Program-made: the position numbers and the translations under genes
Shown: positions 1 to 5,916 of the stretch, in pieces
Layout: every line of letters begins with the position of its first letter
Numbering within the stretch: the first letter of the stretch is position 1
From: CAYRVX01 sp964642165
GTDB lineage: Bacteria; Planctomycetota; Phycisphaerae; SM23-33
DNA: 9,261 bases
Direction of reading: 5' to 3'
Assembly: GCA_964642165.1 (NCBI GenBank)
Contig: CAZXOC010000289.1
Location: 1 to 9,261, forward strand
The notes under the pieces: generated by a model
What the model saw: only the letters and a program-made list of their open reading frames with translations
The model's database searches: none
Told to the model about the DNA's origin: nothing

Positions 1-335
1 GGGGCGACCAGTCGCGGCCCGATCTCCTCCATGAGCTGCTCGCCCACTGCTTTGATCTCCGCCTCCTCGAGGTTGTTGCTGCTGGCCGTCATGACGACAA
101 GCCGTCCGCTTCCCCAGGCGAAGGTCCCGTCGGGTCGGGGGAACGGCAGATCGTCGAAAGTCACGCGCAGCCCTTCGTCTCTCACGCAGAATGTCACTCG
201 GCCTCTGCCGTCCCCCGTCCACTCGGCCTGATAGTCACAGAGCGGAATGACGGCCGCCAGCGCCTCCGGCAACCGCCGCGAGATGAAATCGCGGAAGCTC
301 CGCACGTGGATGTTTTCGGTCAGGGCGATCTTCAC
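1..335 (-). CDS. Unrecognised protein, 5' part only (GTG start)
   Basis: An open frame starts at a GTG (335-333) and runs without a stop through the left edge, giving 111 complete codons. The GTG overlaps the TGA of the preceding sigma-factor ORF as GTGA, so translation is probably coupled to it. The protein begins MKIALTENIHVRSFRDF and is mixed alpha/beta in character. I see no signal peptide, no membrane segment and no Cys/His zinc-binding motif typical of ZAS anti-sigma factors. Third-position GC is about 83 percent by hand count, matching the sigma portion next door and lower than recA. Genes placed directly after an ECF sigma factor often encode its regulator, so a regulator is a contextual guess only; I do not recognise the family. 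The alternative plus-strand frame here (31-231) has no support. Confidence 0.7.
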   Translation of the reverse strand, partial: MKIALTENIHVRSFRDFISRRLPEALAAVIPLCDYQAEWTGDGRGRVTFCVRDEGLRVTFDDLPFPRPDGTFAWGSGRLVVMTASSNNLEEAEIKAVGEQLMEEIGPRLVA

Positions 336-1003
336 AGCTCATCCTCCAACTGCTCCATCAACAGCCGGTGGGCATGATGGAGCCGGGATTTGAGGGTGCC
401 GACGGGGACCCCGAGCAGGGCGGCCGCTTCCCGCACAGTGTAGCCCTGGACACGGACCAGGCGGATTGCGGCTCGCTTGCCGGGAGGGAGAAGCGCCACC
501 GCCGTGCTCACTCGGTCGAGCTGCTCCCGCCAGAGCGCCTGCTCCTCTGGTCCGGGCATCAGCGCTTCGGACGCCGAGGCGAGGTTACCGGACGTGTCCT
601 CCGGCCCCAGCGCCTCCAGCGACACCGCCGCGCGCTTGCTGCGGAGATGGTTGAGAGCCAGGTTGGTTGCAACGGCGAGCAGCCAGGTTAGGGGCCGGCC
701 GCGCCCCTCCCATTGCTCGCTTCGCTGCCAGACCCGCAGCCACAGCTCTTGCAGCAGGTCCTCCGCATCCGCGGTGGGGACGTAGCGCCCCAGATGCCTT
801 CGCAGGGTTTCTCCGCAGCAGCCGATCAGCCCGTCCAGCGCCTCGAGGCCCCGCATCCAATCGTTGGAGACCATCGGACAGGCGATGCGGCTCGTGCCCT
901 CCGCCAGCGAGGCCATGATCAGCGCGCGGAACGAATGGCTCTTGTTGGGAGGGATGCGAACCATTCCTCGCAAGTTCGGCGACTTGCCTACGGCCAAGTC
1001 CAT
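332..1003 (-). CDS. Chimeric ORF: AroA (EPSP synthase) N-terminus fused in frame to ECF sigma factor
   Basis: The ORF encodes 223 aa. Residues 1 to about 57 match the start of 3-phosphoshikimate 1-carboxyvinyltransferase: RGMVRIPPNKSHSFRAL, with the conserved K21, S22 and R26 that bind substrate in AroA, then AEGTSRI and SNDWMRGLEAL. From about residue 59 the chain becomes an ECF sigma-70 factor. Region 2 (about 60-124) carries DAEDLLQELWLRVW and ATNLALNHLR. Region 4 (about 160-218) carries LPPGKRAAIRL and the helix-turn-helix TVREAAALLGVPVGTLKSRL. The ATG at 1003 is preferred over the upstream ATG at 1144 because AAGGAG lies 6 nt before it and AroA homology starts there. AroA is normally about 430 aa, so over 85 percent of the enzyme is missing and EPSP synthase activity is excluded. 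The sigma part is essentially full length and could work. The stop overlaps the next gene by 4 nt. Natural fusion or assembly/cloning chimera cannot be separated from sequence alone. Confidence 0.85.
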   Translation of the reverse strand: MDLAVGKSPNLRGMVRIPPNKSHSFRALIMASLAEGTSRIACPMVSNDWMRGLEALDGLIGCCGETLRRHLGRYVPTADAEDLLQELWLRVWQRSEQWEGRGRPLTWLLAVATNLALNHLRSKRAAVSLEALGPEDTSGNLASASEALMPGPEEQALWREQLDRVSTAVALLPPGKRAAIRLVRVQGYTVREAAALLGVPVGTLKSRLHHAHRLLMEQLEDEL

Positions 1004-1009
1004 CCGGCG

Positions 1010-1015
1010 CTCCTT
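1010..1015 (-). promoter_or_regulatory. Shine-Dalgarno deciding the start of the AroA-sigma ORF
   Basis: The minus strand reads AAGGAG, separated by 6 nt from the ATG at 1003. It selects this start over the longer ORF opening at 1144 and is the signal expected in front of a genuine aroA. Confidence 0.75.
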
Positions 1016-1028
1016 GGGGCGTTTCGCT

Positions 1029-1057
1029 ATCGTATGCGCACGGGCGGGCGCATGCAA
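1029..1057 (-). promoter_or_regulatory. Sigma-70-type promoter candidate for the AroA-sigma ORF
   Basis: The minus strand shows TTGCAT (1057-1052), exactly 17 nt, then TACGAT (1034-1029). The predicted transcription start near 1022 would give a leader of about 20 nt before the ATG, containing the AAGGAG. The boxes match the -35 and -10 consensus at 4 of 6 and 4 of 6 positions. No experimental evidence. Confidence 0.45.
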
Positions 1058-1152
1058 GGCCGACGGCCGGGCGGCGAGAGCACGAGGGCGATGACGACCT
1101 GCGGCCCCGCGACACGAGGCCCCCCTCACGCCGGCGCGGACCAATCGACACC

Positions 1153-1178
1153 CTCCTGCGGGTCCTCCCGCAAAGGAG
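1153..1178 (-). terminator. Hairpin downstream of recA
   Basis: CTCC-TGCGGG (1153-1162) pairs with CCCGCA (1167-1172) and GGAG (1175-1178), leaving a TCCT loop and an AA bulge: about 10 bp of stem, 31 bp past the recA stop. There is no T-run after it on the minus strand, so it is either a weak or Rho-assisted terminator or an mRNA 3' stabiliser. A smaller stem, CCGAG/CTCGG, lies at 1186-1198. Confidence 0.3.
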
Positions 1179-1208
1179 CCCCACGCCGAGGCGCTCGGGC
1201 CCTTCGGC

Positions 1209-2312
1209 TCACTTGGCCGGGCGAGACTCGAGCAGATGCGGTGCGAGCTTCTGGAGGACGGCCGTGCGGATCTCCTCGACGAGGTCCTCGTTGTCCTTGA
1301 GGAAGCCGATGGCGTTCATGCGGCCCTGGCCCAGGCGCACGTCGCCGCAACTGAACCACGCCCCCTGCTTGAGCACGATGTCGTTCTCGACGGCGAGGTC
1401 CAGCAGGTCGCCGACGATGTTGATGCCGCCGTCGAAGAGGATGTCGAACTCGGCCTTCTGGAACGGCGGGGCGATCTTGTTCTTGACGACCCGGGCGCGG
1501 ACGCGGTTGCCGACGGGCTGGTCGCCCTCCTTGATCGTGCCGACGCGCCGGACGTCGATCCGGACGGAGCTGTAGAACTTCAGGGCCCGCCCGCCCGGCG
1601 TCGTCTCGGGGTTGCCGAACATCACGCCGATCTTCATCCGGATCTGGTTGATGAAGATGACCGCCGTGTGCGACTTGCTGATGGCGCCGACGAGCTTGCG
1701 CATGGCCTGGCTCATCAGGCGGGCCTGGAGCCCCATGTGCGTGTCGCCCATCTCGCCCTCGATCTCCGCCCGCGGGATCAGCGCGGCCACCGAGTCGATC
1801 ACCACGATGGCCACGGCGTTGGAGCGGACGAGCATCTCGCAGATCTCCAGGGCCTGCTCGCCGGTGTCCGGCTGGGAGACCAACAGGTTCTGGAGGTCCA
1901 CGCCGAGCTTCCTCGCCCAGGTGGGGTCCATGGCGTGCTCGGCGTCGATGAAGGCGGCCACCCCGTCGGCCTTCTGGGCGCTGGCGATCACGTGCAGGGC
2001 CAGCGTGGTCTTGCCCGAGCCTTCCGGCCCGAACAGCTCGCAGACCCGCCCGGACGGGATGCCCTGCCCGCCCAGGGCCAGGTCCAGGCTCAACGCGCCG
2101 GTGGAGATGCCCTTGACGCGAGCGATCTGGTCCTCCGACAGGCGCATGATGCTGCCGACGCCGTAGCTCTTCTCGATCTGCTTCAGGGCCGCTTCCAGCG
2201 CCTTGCTGCGCCGGTCTCCCGCGCCCGCCGAGGCGGCTTGGCCCTTGGACGACTTACCCGCGTTGCCCGATCCCTTGCCCGCCTTGCCCGCGCCCTTGTC
2301 CGATCTGGCCAT
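1209..2312 (-). CDS. recA: RecA recombinase
   Basis: The 367-aa protein is the ATP-dependent strand-exchange recombinase, which also activates LexA self-cleavage in the SOS response. Walker A is GPEGSGKTT (95-103), the catalytic glutamate is E125 in FIDAEHAMD, and Walker B is VAIVVIDS (167-174). Next come the RecA block MGLQARLMSQAMRKL (193-207), loop L2 NPETTPGG (234-241) and KNKIAPPF (278-285). The start at 2312 has AAGGAG 7 nt upstream. The first ~33 residues are an extra tail rich in Gly, Lys, Ser and Ala before the usual KALEAALKQIEKSYG. The C-terminus ends soon after the core at LLESRPAK, without the strongly acidic tail of E. coli RecA. The usual GAWYSY near the C-domain reads GAWFSC (317-322). 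Codons are strongly GC-ending, typical of a well-expressed core gene. Single gene with its own promoter. Confidence 0.98.
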   Translation of the reverse strand: MARSDKGAGKAGKGSGNAGKSSKGQAASAGAGDRRSKALEAALKQIEKSYGVGSIMRLSEDQIARVKGISTGALSLDLALGGQGIPSGRVCELFGPEGSGKTTLALHVIASAQKADGVAAFIDAEHAMDPTWARKLGVDLQNLLVSQPDTGEQALEICEMLVRSNAVAIVVIDSVAALIPRAEIEGEMGDTHMGLQARLMSQAMRKLVGAISKSHTAVIFINQIRMKIGVMFGNPETTPGGRALKFYSSVRIDVRRVGTIKEGDQPVGNRVRARVVKNKIAPPFQKAEFDILFDGGINIVGDLLDLAVENDIVLKQGAWFSCGDVRLGQGRMNAIGFLKDNEDLVEEIRTAVLQKLAPHLLESRPAK

Positions 2313-2389
2313 GATGGCTCTCCTTGCGTGGCCGCCCGCGGGGCGAGGAGACCTGCCGGCCGCTGCCCCGGGCGCCCGATCGCCGGATC

Positions 2390-2418
2390 AGCGTACGGAA
2401 CCTGTTCGGGTAACGCAA
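2390..2418 (-). promoter_or_regulatory. Promoter candidate for recA
   Basis: The minus strand shows TTGCGT (2418-2413), a 17-nt spacer, then TACGCT (2395-2390). Each box matches consensus at only 3 of 6 positions, but spacing is ideal, and the AT-rich TTTTTTCTCAAGTTTTCC tract just upstream could act as an UP element. The leader to the ATG at 2312 would be about 70 nt. Confidence 0.3.
2398..2407. promoter_or_regulatory. Small inverted repeat GAAC-N2-GTTC inside the recA promoter spacer
   Basis: GAAC and GTTC flank CT, centred between the proposed -35 and -10 of recA, a typical repressor position. The half-sites equal those of the Bacillus-type SOS box, but the gap is 2 rather than 4 nt. A LexA operator of unusual spacing is possible; chance is also quite possible for an 8-base match. 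Confidence 0.2.
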
Positions 2419-2432
2419 GAGGAAAACTTGAG

Positions 2433-2486
2433 AAAAAAGCCCACGATGTCGGCCGGCTCCATCGGCCAACGGAGACTGTACGGGCT
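2433..2486 (-). terminator. Rho-independent terminator candidate after thpR
   Basis: On the minus strand GTTGGCC (2470-2464) pairs with GGCCGAC (2454-2448), one G-U pair included. An outer AGCCC/GGGCT stem (2486-2482 with 2442-2438) leads straight into six T residues (2438-2433). It lies 31 bp after the thpR stop and before the recA promoter, so it would separate the kinase-thpR transcript from recA. Confidence 0.45.
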
Positions 2487-2516
2487 GCCGCCGGCCGGGG
2501 CAAGGGCCTTACCTCG

Positions 2517-3086
2517 CTACGCCGCGCCCAGCGCCTCTCGCGCCATGGGCGTGTAGACGGCCCCCTGCGGCGTCAGTTGGCTCTGGTAGACGACGACCTC
2601 GCCGGCCCGCTGGGTGCCGAAGGTCGTGGGAGCATACCGCCGCGCGACGGCATTGAGGCCATCGGCGTTCCGCGTGAACTTGATCCGCGCCAGCGTGATG
2701 TGGGGACGCGGCTCCCGTCGCTCCCGCGGAAAGCCCAGCGGCTCGAGGGCGCCCTCCAACGCGCCGAACAACTCGATGATCTCGCCGCTGGAATCGTGCG
2801 CGTCCGCCCAGATCATCCGCATCTTCCTGCCCGGGGGGACGCATCGCAGCCCGGCGACGTCGAACGGGAACGGCGCGATCCCGCCGGCCGCCTCCCGCAC
2901 CGCGGCGCACACCTCGGCGACGGCGCCGTCCGCCACGTCGCCCAGGAACTTCGCCGTGACGTGCAGGTTCTCCAGGGCGACCCACCGGATCTTCGAGCCG
3001 TCGGCGGGGAACTCCTTCGCCGCGTCGGTGAGCCCGCGACGGATCGGCTCGTCCAGGTCGAGCGCCAGGAACGTTCGAATGGCCAT
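2517..3086 (-). CDS. thpR: RNA 2',3'-cyclic phosphodiesterase (2'-5' RNA ligase family, ThpR)
   Basis: The 189-aa protein belongs to the 2H phosphoesterase superfamily. ThpR hydrolyses RNA 2',3'-cyclic phosphate ends to 2'-phosphate, and members can also reversibly form 2'-5' bonds in tRNA halves. It shows the family opening RTFLALDLDEPIRRGL and the two catalytic H-x-T motifs, HVTAKFLG (42-49, H42 and T44) and PHITLARI (128-135, H129 and T131), plus a C-terminal strand VVVYQSQL (164-171). Length fits the family (about 180-190 aa). The ATG at 3086 is chosen over the longer upstream frame because homology starts there and a GAGGG lies 8 nt before it; the upstream extension would run into the kinase gene. 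The kinase stop is 50 bp upstream, so the two are probably one transcript. Confidence 0.93.
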   Translation of the reverse strand: MAIRTFLALDLDEPIRRGLTDAAKEFPADGSKIRWVALENLHVTAKFLGDVADGAVAEVCAAVREAAGGIAPFPFDVAGLRCVPPGRKMRMIWADAHDSSGEIIELFGALEGALEPLGFPRERREPRPHITLARIKFTRNADGLNAVARRYAPTTFGTQRAGEVVVYQSQLTPQGAVYTPMAREALGAA

Positions 3087-3136
3087 GTCGCAGTCCCTCG
3101 CGGCCGGTGGCCGGGCCCCGCGCCGTCCCGCTGCCG

Positions 3137-4042
3137 TCAGAAGGCCGTGAGATGTCGGAACTCCGCCAGGCGGTCGTCGATGTCCTCCCGCGTGACGCCG
3201 AAGAGCCGGTTGAGCGAGAAGTCCTCGAGTGCCAGGCTGGCGGTGACCGTGCCGTAGGCGATGGCGCGGCGAAGGGTCGCCTCGTCGCAGCGGTTCCGGT
3301 CGGCCAGGTAGCCCATCATCGCCCCGGCGAAGGTATCGCCCGCGCCGGTCGGATCGACCACGTTCGGGCACGGGTAGCTCGGCAGCGGGCAGACGCTGTC
3401 CCCCACGAACAGGAGGCTGCCGTGCTCGCCCTTCTTGATCACGACGAACTTGCGGACGTCCCGGGCGATCTCCCGCCCGGCGGCGATGACGTTGGGGCAC
3501 TTGGTCAGCAGCCGGGCCTCCGAGTCGTTCAGCACCAGCCCGTCGATGTGCCGCACCAGCTCGCCCAGCGCGTCCTTCTCCGTCGTGATCCAGATGTCCA
3601 TCGTGTCGGCGACGACGAGCTTGCTGTCGGCCAACTGCCCGAGCAGCTCCAACTGGAGGGCCGGGTGCGTGTTGGCCAGGAAGACGTACTCGCTGTCGCG
3701 GAACCGCTGGGGGATGCTCGGGCCGACCTCGGCCAGCACGTTGAGCTCCACCGAGACCGTGTCTCGCCGGTTGACGTCCTCGTGGTACCGCCCGTGCCAG
3801 CGGAAGGTCTTGCTGCCGGGGCGGACCTCCAGCCCGGTCATGTCGATCCGCGGGTTGTGCTGGAGCGGTTCGAGGAAGTCCTCGGGGCAGTCGTCGCCCA
3901 CCACGCCCACGAAGCGCACGTCGGTGAAGAAGCTCGCCGCGTAGGAGAAGTAGACGCTGGAGCCGCCGAGGGCCTCCTCAACCGTGCCGGACGGCGCCTC
4001 GACCGTGTCGATCCCGATGCTGCCGGTTACCAGTAGGCTCAT
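3137..4042 (-). CDS. PfkB/ribokinase-family carbohydrate (or nucleoside) kinase
   Basis: The 301-aa protein phosphorylates a hydroxymethyl group of a sugar or nucleoside with ATP; the exact substrate cannot be read from the sequence. It has the N-terminal beta-strand LLVTGSIGIDTV and the di-glycine substrate motif GGSSVYFSYAASFF (26-39). It also has NDSEA (172-176), the KKGEHGS strand (203-209), and PfkB signature 2, DPTGAGDTFAGAMMGYLA (230-247), with catalytic base D236 and the GAGD anion hole. Length matches the family (about 300). The ATG at 4042 has GGGGAG 5 nt upstream; the longer frame to 4135 has no homology in its extra part. It appears to head a two-gene unit with thpR. The sequence resembles adenosine-kinase/ribokinase-like members that are often annotated only as sugar kinases. 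Confidence 0.93.
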   Translation of the reverse strand: MSLLVTGSIGIDTVEAPSGTVEEALGGSSVYFSYAASFFTDVRFVGVVGDDCPEDFLEPLQHNPRIDMTGLEVRPGSKTFRWHGRYHEDVNRRDTVSVELNVLAEVGPSIPQRFRDSEYVFLANTHPALQLELLGQLADSKLVVADTMDIWITTEKDALGELVRHIDGLVLNDSEARLLTKCPNVIAAGREIARDVRKFVVIKKGEHGSLLFVGDSVCPLPSYPCPNVVDPTGAGDTFAGAMMGYLADRNRCDEATLRRAIAYGTVTASLALEDFSLNRLFGVTREDIDDRLAEFRHLTAF

Positions 4043-4098
4043 GGTGTCTCCCCGCGGACCGCTCGCCCGCCGACCCGCTCGACGATCCGGCGGCAAGC

Positions 4099-4127
4099 AT
4101 ACTACACGACGCCCGCCCCGGGCGAAA
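4099..4127 (-). promoter_or_regulatory. Promoter candidate for the kinase-thpR unit
   Basis: The minus strand shows TTTCGC (4127-4122), 17 nt, then TAGTAT (4104-4099), a 4 of 6 match to the -10 box in an otherwise very GC-rich gap. Transcription would start near 4092, giving a leader of about 50 nt. A GCCCG/CGGGC stem (4111-4123) sits within the spacer. Confidence 0.4.
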
Positions 4128-4153
4128 GGGCCCACCTGGCGTTGTCCAGCAGC

Positions 4154-5083
4154 TCACGGCAGCATCGCGATGACCTCGATGGCCTCGTAGATCGCCGCGA
4201 CGGCCAGCACGATCAGGACCACCACGTTGCCCTTCACGTTGAGCACGGCGGCCTTGCCGTAGCGCCTGGCGAAGCCGCCCTGGCCCTTCCGCCACAGGTA
4301 CACCGGGACCATCACGGCGAAAAAGCCGGCCAGGATGTACGCCTCGCCCTCGAGCAGGAGGGTGAACGAATGCGGCACCATGGGCCGCATCAGCGCCGGG
4401 AAGGTGGGCGAAAGCACCAGGCCCCACACCACGGCGCGTATGCCCGCCACGAGCAGCCCGGCGGCGGGGATGATCATCGACGGCACGGTGATCGACAGCA
4501 GCGAGCCGAGCACGAAGTTCACGCCCAGCGTCACGGCCGCCGCGTAGGCGATGTTCCTGCTGAGATAGGCCTCTCCCGCCATGCCCAGCGGTCCCTCGCC
4601 GCTGTGGATGGAGTTGTGGACGTCCCTCACCAGTTCTCCCTGCACATCCGGCGCGGCGTAGGCGACGGCCGCAAAGCCGATCACCGCGCCGAAGAAGGCC
4701 ACGTGCAGCCAGCCCAGCAGGCGCCGGTACCTGTACATCACCACGAGGGGCGCGTCGAACGCCCACGCCTTCCGCCGCGTCACGAGCCGCCCGTAGAGGC
4801 GCATCAGCAGCGCCGAGCCGCCCAGCATCATCAGCGACAAGCCGCCCAGGAAGAGGAAGAACCGCCGGGGCCCCACGGGGGCGACCCGGCGTCCGGCCTT
4901 CGCGGGCGCCGATGCCGCGGCGAACGCGGACGCCACTCGCGCCGACGCCGCCCGACCGGTTGCCGCCGGCGCAGTCGCCGCGCGCGAAGCCGGCCTCCAC
5001 GGAGCCGGCAGGCCCCATCGACAGGCAACCATCACGCCGAACCCCACGGCCAGGATCGCCAGCCAGATCGCGGTGGCTTTCAT
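4154..5083 (-). CDS. Multi-pass membrane protein resembling the SpoIIM/DUF95 family
   Basis: The 309-aa protein is predicted to cross the inner membrane about seven times (roughly residues 4-21, 75-95, 123-142, 177-198, 204-224, 239-262 and 286-306). Residues 25-72 between the first two segments form an Ala/Arg/Pro-rich low-complexity linker. The C-terminal half, from YLSRNIAYAAAVTLGVNF (173-190) through MVPHSFTLLLEGEAYILAGF (235-254), follows the SpoIIM pattern: a helix starting with R-N-I, a Gly-rich pair, and a membrane helix with P-H followed by an E-x-x-A-type motif. SpoIIM proteins take part in engulfment in spore formers, but homologues of unknown role are widespread in non-sporulating bacteria, so no function is assigned. 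The ATG at 5083 has AAGGGG upstream; the longer frame to 5161 would overlap the toxin gene. No clear promoter of its own was found in the 71-bp gap. Confidence 0.75.
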   Translation of the reverse strand: MKATAIWLAILAVGFGVMVACRWGLPAPWRPASRAATAPAATGRAASARVASAFAAASAPAKAGRRVAPVGPRRFFLFLGGLSLMMLGGSALLMRLYGRLVTRRKAWAFDAPLVVMYRYRRLLGWLHVAFFGAVIGFAAVAYAAPDVQGELVRDVHNSIHSGEGPLGMAGEAYLSRNIAYAAAVTLGVNFVLGSLLSITVPSMIIPAAGLLVAGIRAVVWGLVLSPTFPALMRPMVPHSFTLLLEGEAYILAGFFAVMVPVYLWRKGQGGFARRYGKAAVLNVKGNVVVLIVLAVAAIYEAIEVIAMLP

Positions 5084-5154
5084 GTTGCCCCTTCTCTCCG
5101 GCGCCCGGTCGGGCGTCGCGGCACGCCGCGCTCGATCCCCGGGCCGATCCGCCG

Positions 5155-5592
5155 CTACCACGCCCGCTCGGGGCAGGTCGCCAGCCCCTCACCTCGCGCC
5201 GCGTCCAGCAGGCGGCTGTCTCCCGAGACGAAGAGCACGTCCTCGTCGGCCTCCTCGCGAACGCACAAGGCGGAGGCAAGATGAAGGGCATCGAACCCCT
5301 GAAGCGGATGGCGCGTCACGAGGCCGTCGATCAGTTCGTGGAGGGTCGGCGACACACCGACCACGTCAAGCTGCTGCCAGTCGCGGTGGAAGGCCCGCAT
5401 CGTCCGCCGGAAACCCGATGCGGTCAGATCTCTGCTGCGCCACCTCCGGCCGAGCGCAGCCACGATCTCCGCGTAACCAACGGCCGAAATGGCCAATGCG
5501 TCGCCCGAGGCCCATATCTCCCCCACCCGGTCGGAGCCGACCTCCTGGGCGTACTTCTTGACCAGTGCGCTCGCGTCCAGATACGCGATCAC
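5155..5592 (-). CDS. vapC: PIN-domain ribonuclease toxin (VapC family)
   Basis: The 145-aa protein has the single-domain PIN fold of type II toxins, Mg2+-dependent RNases that typically cleave tRNA or rRNA. The four acidic residues are visible: D6 in MIAYLDASALVKKY, E42 in ISAVGYAEIVAAL, D101 in LQGFDALHLASAL and D125 in LFVSGDSRLLDAA. The start is a GTG at 5592, chosen because PIN homology begins there, GAGGGG lies 5 nt upstream, and the GTG overlaps the antitoxin TGA as GTGA, the classic coupling of TA operons. The same frame stays open far upstream to 6255, but that part is antitoxin and gltX read in the wrong frame. Codon choice (ATA, GCA, ATT, GTT, CTT) is more mixed than in recA or gltX, consistent with a transferred accessory module. 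All four catalytic residues are present, so it is probably active. Confidence 0.93.
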   Translation of the reverse strand: MIAYLDASALVKKYAQEVGSDRVGEIWASGDALAISAVGYAEIVAALGRRWRSRDLTASGFRRTMRAFHRDWQQLDVVGVSPTLHELIDGLVTRHPLQGFDALHLASALCVREEADEDVLFVSGDSRLLDAARGEGLATCPERAW

Positions 5593-5867
5593 CGCCGCCC
5601 CTCGATGATGGTCTTGGACAGCGGTTCGCCGCGAAGCTTCATGGGAGATGGACCTTTCGCCCTGCGCCGCCGGACACCGGGCCTCAAGAGCCCCGCGGCC
5701 GCCATCCGGGTGACCCACGGCGGCTCCACTTCCTGCTCGCCAGGCTGCCTCGTGATCCGGGCGACGGGCTTGCCCCGCTGGGTCACGATCACCTCCTCGC
5801 CTCTTCGCACGGCGGCGAGGTAGCGGCTCAGGTTGTTCTTCAACTCGCGGATGCCCACCGACGTCAT
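5589..5867 (-). CDS. Phd/YefM-type antitoxin partner of the PIN toxin
   Basis: The 92-aa protein has an N-terminal Phd/YefM DNA-binding fold, SVGIRELKNNLSRYL (3-17) followed by GEEVIVTQRGKPVARI (23-38), which neutralises the toxin and represses its own operon. The Arg/Lys-rich middle (62-82) and the C-terminal LRGEPLSKTIIEGRR form the usual flexible toxin-binding segment. The ATG at 5867 is preceded by GGGAGGTG at 4 nt, a nearly perfect Shine-Dalgarno, and homology starts exactly there; the longer frame to 5960 would read through the promoter. It overlaps the toxin by 4 nt. The family pairs with PIN toxins in many VapBC-like loci, so the pair may be named VapBC although the antitoxin fold is Phd. 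Confidence 0.93.
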   Translation of the reverse strand: MTSVGIRELKNNLSRYLAAVRRGEEVIVTQRGKPVARITRQPGEQEVEPPWVTRMAAAGLLRPGVRRRRAKGPSPMKLRGEPLSKTIIEGRR

Positions 5868-5883
5868 CTGGCACCTCCCGCCG

Positions 5884-5916
5884 CAATGTAGCCACTGCAT
5901 TTCCATTGTAGCTACA
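5884..5916. promoter_or_regulatory. Probable operator of the TA operon: direct repeats and palindrome
   Basis: CAATGTAGC (5884-5892) and CATTGTAGC (5904-5912) are near-identical repeats with a 20-bp period, about two helical turns. The second is part of a perfect 10-bp palindrome TGTAGCTACA (5907-5916). The arms GCTACAT and ATGTAGC also give an inverted repeat across the whole site. The site covers the -10 box and transcription start of the TA promoter, where the antitoxin or toxin-antitoxin complex would bind to autoregulate. Confidence 0.6.

Noticed and set aside
1004..1144. Longer start for the AroA-sigma ORF at 1144
   Set aside because: The added 47 residues have no AroA or sigma similarity and would cover the predicted promoter; the ATG at 1003 has the better ribosome site.
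2398..2407. Canonical Gram-positive LexA box at recA
   Set aside because: The gap between GAAC and GTTC is 2 instead of 4 nt, so it is kept only as a weak candidate and not called an SOS box.
1236..3257. 673-codon plus-strand open frame across recA and thpR
   Set aside because: It is antisense to two clearly recognised genes, is rich in Asp/Val/Leu/Arg as expected from the mirror of GC-rich codons, and has no recognisable domain.
5101..5135. Terminator between toxin and SpoIIM-like gene (CGCCCG-GT-CGGGCG)
   Set aside because: The loop is too short for the full stem and no T-run follows; short GC palindromes are frequent in this DNA.
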